This document shows positions 61,401 through 64,000 of a stretch of 64,000 nt of DNA, one piece after another. The stretch's first letter is position 1, and every line of letters begins with the position of its first letter. The notes below the pieces were generated by a model. That model was not told the origin of the DNA. It did no database searches and worked only from the letters and a program-made list of their open reading frames with translations. The position numbers were made by a program, and so were the translations under genes. Location: positions 265,742-329,741 of the forward strand of contig JAXRKP010000135.1 of assembly GCA_037039925.1 (NCBI GenBank). The letters run 5' to 3'. This DNA is from Doris montereyensis. Lineage: Eukaryota; Mollusca; Gastropoda; Nudibranchia; Dorididae.

Positions 61401-63954
61401 GCCATACTTTTGTCATGAATTAACAGAAAGATTTAACCAAATAATAGTCACCATTGTTTGAGGTATTGTATGTATTTAATTTATTTCGAAGTTATGATCC
61501 TCTATCAATGCGTCTTTGTTTTAAAGGTCGAGGTGGTTTATTTTGTTTTCCGCATTCTCAAATTAATGAAAAAGATAAAAAATTTTGTCATCATTTTCAA
61601 TACAGCCACCAAAGTCAGTGGCTCCTGCTGACCTTGAAAACATCCTCGTACCACGACCACCATCGGAATCCATCCAAGTCGGGCACGAGAAGGGCTCTGC
61701 CAACCGGCCAAAGGGTGTTGCTGCCTTCAGTCAGGATGGTGGGGAAGGCATTGGACCACAATCTCTTTCAAGGCCTGCTCTAGATGATGAAAGTAAAACA
61801 TTTAGAAATGTCCATTATTTTAAGGTTTATATGATATACGCACTGTATCTTCAGACCATTTCTAATCGATGACTAGATTGTTTACCAAATTGACATGATG
61901 ATGTGCAGACAATAATGGCACAAGCCTAGTTACTTCCAAGTCTGTCTTACAGTTATAAATACTGTTCATAAGACATGCTTCCATGACTCTGTCTTCTTCT
62001 TCTCGTCAATGAGCATTGGTTGTGTGTTAAAGTTCTAAGAGAATCCTTGAAACAACCATTTTCATGTTTAAATAAGCTTGGGGCTTGATTTCTTTGATGA
62101 TCGAGAGTCTCCATGGAATACACTGAGTACCAAAAAGATTCCCAATAAATGTCAAAATCTGGACAGCTATAAGACACCAAAAGCTGGTCCCATACAGAGC
62201 GTGGTTTGCTGCTAGGCTTGCGTGAGAGAGAATGGCAGGTGACCGCGGTAGTTTTAGCCATTGGGGACGAGGCGACAGTAGCCAGTCAGTCTACAAGCTG
62301 AGGGGGATTCGCTGAATATGTAGATTAATTTATGACTTCCATGATTCTGTGACCAGTTGATTGTATAAGATTGAGTGCCCGATAGACGATGACAAAAAGA
62401 AAAATGTATTGATAGGGGGGAATGCGTTGAGGTAGGGGAAGGGAGGATATCATCATTTTTTTTTTTTAACATATAAGCAAGAAGATATTTTAAAACTTTT
62501 GTTATAAACTGATGTTTCATTCTCTAAACAACAAAATACGTAAATTATCTTACTTTGTACTGTGTGTCAAATCTGACAAAGAATGCAAATCTTCAGCTGT
62601 TGCAGATTATCTTACCAGTCCTGCCGAGGTGTCAGAGGTCACAAGTCGTGCTCCCCAGGTGTGCCCAAGCCATCCAGCGCTGGAAGTGACACGCGTTCTG
62701 GAAGTGCCGGAAGTCGTAAATCTAGTGCTGGAAAATCTAGTCGTACAAGTAGGTTGTTTTTTGTACTATTTTTTCTCTCTTTGCACAATTTAACAATAAA
62801 GATCGCCCTTATCCTTCACTTCCTTTCCACTTTGTCTTTCTCAGGATTTTTATTTCCTTTATGCTGAAAGGATGGCTTTTTTTATTATTTTTTTTACTAA
62901 CAATTGAATAAATTGAGAGACTCACAATGTCGGGATTAACCCCTCAGGTACTGCTATTTTATGTTACAGTATTAGTGGTCTAAGAACATGCCGTCAAACA
63001 CCCCGTTCCGCCTGCCAGCTTGCTATCTCGGTAAACAGGAATCTTTTCTTTATAAATTGACACCTTAACTACACATCAGGACCAGCTAACAAAACAATTT
63101 TTAATAGTCGCCTTACTTGTCAAAGTTGTTAAGACAGATGTCTGTTTTTACTGTATTTCAAATATGGAGGCATTTCAATTAAACCAGATGTGTAAACTGA
63201 TCTAACGACACCTCTCAGCTGTGATGAATCAGTGTTTTTTTAGTGAACTCTCGCTACCCACCAGATGTTAAGTTGCCAATTTTGTCTGTCATAGGCTGTT
63301 AACAGTGAATCTTACTCTGCCTGCGACACAGTGCCACGTTACAATTGTTTTGGTAGAAAAACAAACACTGGTCTAAATTCATCATTGCTTGCCATAAGTT
63401 ACGAAAACAATTAAGGTTAATCATCAATCAAATCAAAGGTATGTGTCCAACCAATGTGGTTTTGGTGAGTGGGGAAATTTTCATTAATTTGTAGTGTGCT
63501 TGTCATGTAAAAATATTTGGCCATTGGCTACAATAAATTCCGTCTGCTTACTAGCACAGTCCAGGTACCAGCATGAGTTTTGAATAATCCAAAAGGCGTG
63601 TTCTTAGACTGCTAACCACCATTTAAAAAATCTGATTTAACGTTGATAGGTTAGAATAAGGAGGGAAACTGAAGTTGATGATATTAAAAAACTCACTTAT
63701 TTTTATGATCATTACATCTTTGTTCTTTTCTGTGGCTGAATTTCTTGTAATCATATAAACAAGATTGGTTTGTTATCTTTTCTTTTTTTGCGTACACTAG
63801 AGCTCATTCTTTCTTGCAAATTTGCCTTTCAAAGAATAAGTAATGTTTACTGTGTTTACAGGTAGCGCTGGTAAACGGGATCCTGAAGAAGTCGAGGATG
63901 TCTATGCATCTGAAATTGAGCCTCTAGTCACTGAAATGTCCAATCTTACTAAAA
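58370..63954 (+). CDS. Unidentified protein, first four exons (continues beyond window)
   Basis: I do not recognise this gene. Predicted exons 58370-58429, 61606-61792, 62606-62748 and 63862-63954 have GT-AG junctions and consistent phases (0, 1, 1, 1). The protein starts MKTYFSLVENSQGPFDQSPG. Then come a Pro-rich stretch (ENILVPRPPSESIQVG), a Ser/Gly/Arg-rich low-complexity segment (SSAGSDTRSGSAGSRKSSAG), and an acidic, possibly helical start of a folded part (DVYASEIEPLVTEMSNLTK). One base is missing at 62655-62658. Exon 1 rests only on phase and a plausible ATG; the last two exons are firmer. The composition suits a coiled-coil or cytoskeletal protein, but that is a guess. Confidence 0.6.
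58430..61605 (+). other. Intron 1 of the unidentified gene
   Basis: Contains diverged local duplications (59200-59400 resembling 60080-60320; 60676-60815 resembling 60826-60911) and a short TC array near 59855-59873. No other exon recognised. Confidence 0.5.
61606..61792 (+). CDS. Unidentified gene, exon 2
   Basis: Acceptor TTTTCAATACAG, donor GTAAAA. Encodes PPKSVAPADLENILVPRPPS, then ESIQVGHEKGSANRPKGVAA and SLSRPALDDE. Long open frame with codon-like character. Confidence 0.68.
61793..62605 (+). other. Intron 2 of the unidentified gene
   Basis: The stretch 61970-62270 resembles degraded retroelement sequence (shares CTTCTTCTTC and GAGAATCCTTGAAAC-type strings with 13170-13240), not classified. 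Confidence 0.4.
62606..62748 (+). CDS. Unidentified gene, exon 3 (one frameshift)
   Basis: Acceptor AGCTGTTGCAG, donor GTAGGT. Reads NYLTSPAEVSEVTSRAP, then with one missing base GVPKPSSAGSDTRSGSAGSR and KSSAGKSSRTS. Only the corrected frame joins the next exon in phase. Confidence 0.68.
62749..63861 (+). other. Intron 3 of the unidentified gene
   Basis: AT-rich; no recognised element. Confidence 0.5.
63862..63954 (+). CDS. Unidentified gene, exon 4
   Basis: Acceptor TGTTTACAG, donor GTAAGT. Encodes SSAGKRDPEEVEDVYASEIE then PLVTEMSNLTK, intact. The gene runs off the right edge. Confidence 0.72.
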
Positions 63955-64000
63955 GTAAGTTTCTGTTCTGTTTACCTGTTTATAGATTTTATCTCCATAA

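Overview
This window reads as animal nuclear DNA. It has multi-exon genes with GT-AG introns, tRNA-derived SINEs, LINE remnants, TIR transposons and very long microsatellites. Gene content (radial spoke protein RSPH3, PRDM13, mitochondrial ferredoxin, NSUN4) shows a ciliated metazoan. The SINE types and recurrent CTAGATCT-rich strings make a mollusc, probably a gastropod, my best guess; this is inference.

Layout. 1-2089 (+): 3' part of a PRDM13-type zinc-finger gene, with a long GAA tract just upstream of its last exon. 6149-20313 (-): a complete seven-exon RSPH3, its introns filled with simple repeats and a piggyBac-like element. 20314-24434: head-to-head intergenic region with an X-box-like site near the RSPH3 start, a local duplication and a SINE. 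24435-36804 (+): four-exon adrenodoxin-type ferredoxin (FDX1-like) with a 10.4-kb second intron holding LINE pieces. 36805-44839: convergent intergenic region with SINEs, a second piggyBac-like copy and a mariner-type MITE. 44840-55954 (-): complete seven-exon NSUN4, with a Tc1/mariner element in intron 2. 58370 to the right edge (+): 5' end of a gene I do not recognise. Genes alternate in strand (+,-,+,-,+).

Exon-intron structures were rebuilt by hand from splice sites, reading phase and conserved protein motifs. All phases agree once single-base breaks are allowed for. Every gene carries one or more 1-bp frameshifts (mostly deletions), and two carry an in-frame TGA. Because splice sites and protein conservation are otherwise intact, assembly or consensus error is the simplest explanation, with recent pseudogenisation the alternative.

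The genes do not form one pathway: PRDM13 is a neural transcription factor, RSPH3 an axonemal scaffold, and FDX1 and NSUN4 act in mitochondria. I saw no prokaryotic, phage or CRISPR features. The most interesting non-genic signals are complementary (AG)n and (CT)n tracts bracketing ferredoxin exon 3, three kinds of TIR element (two with TTAA or TA target sites), a shared sequence core in several repeats, and repeated local templated duplications.
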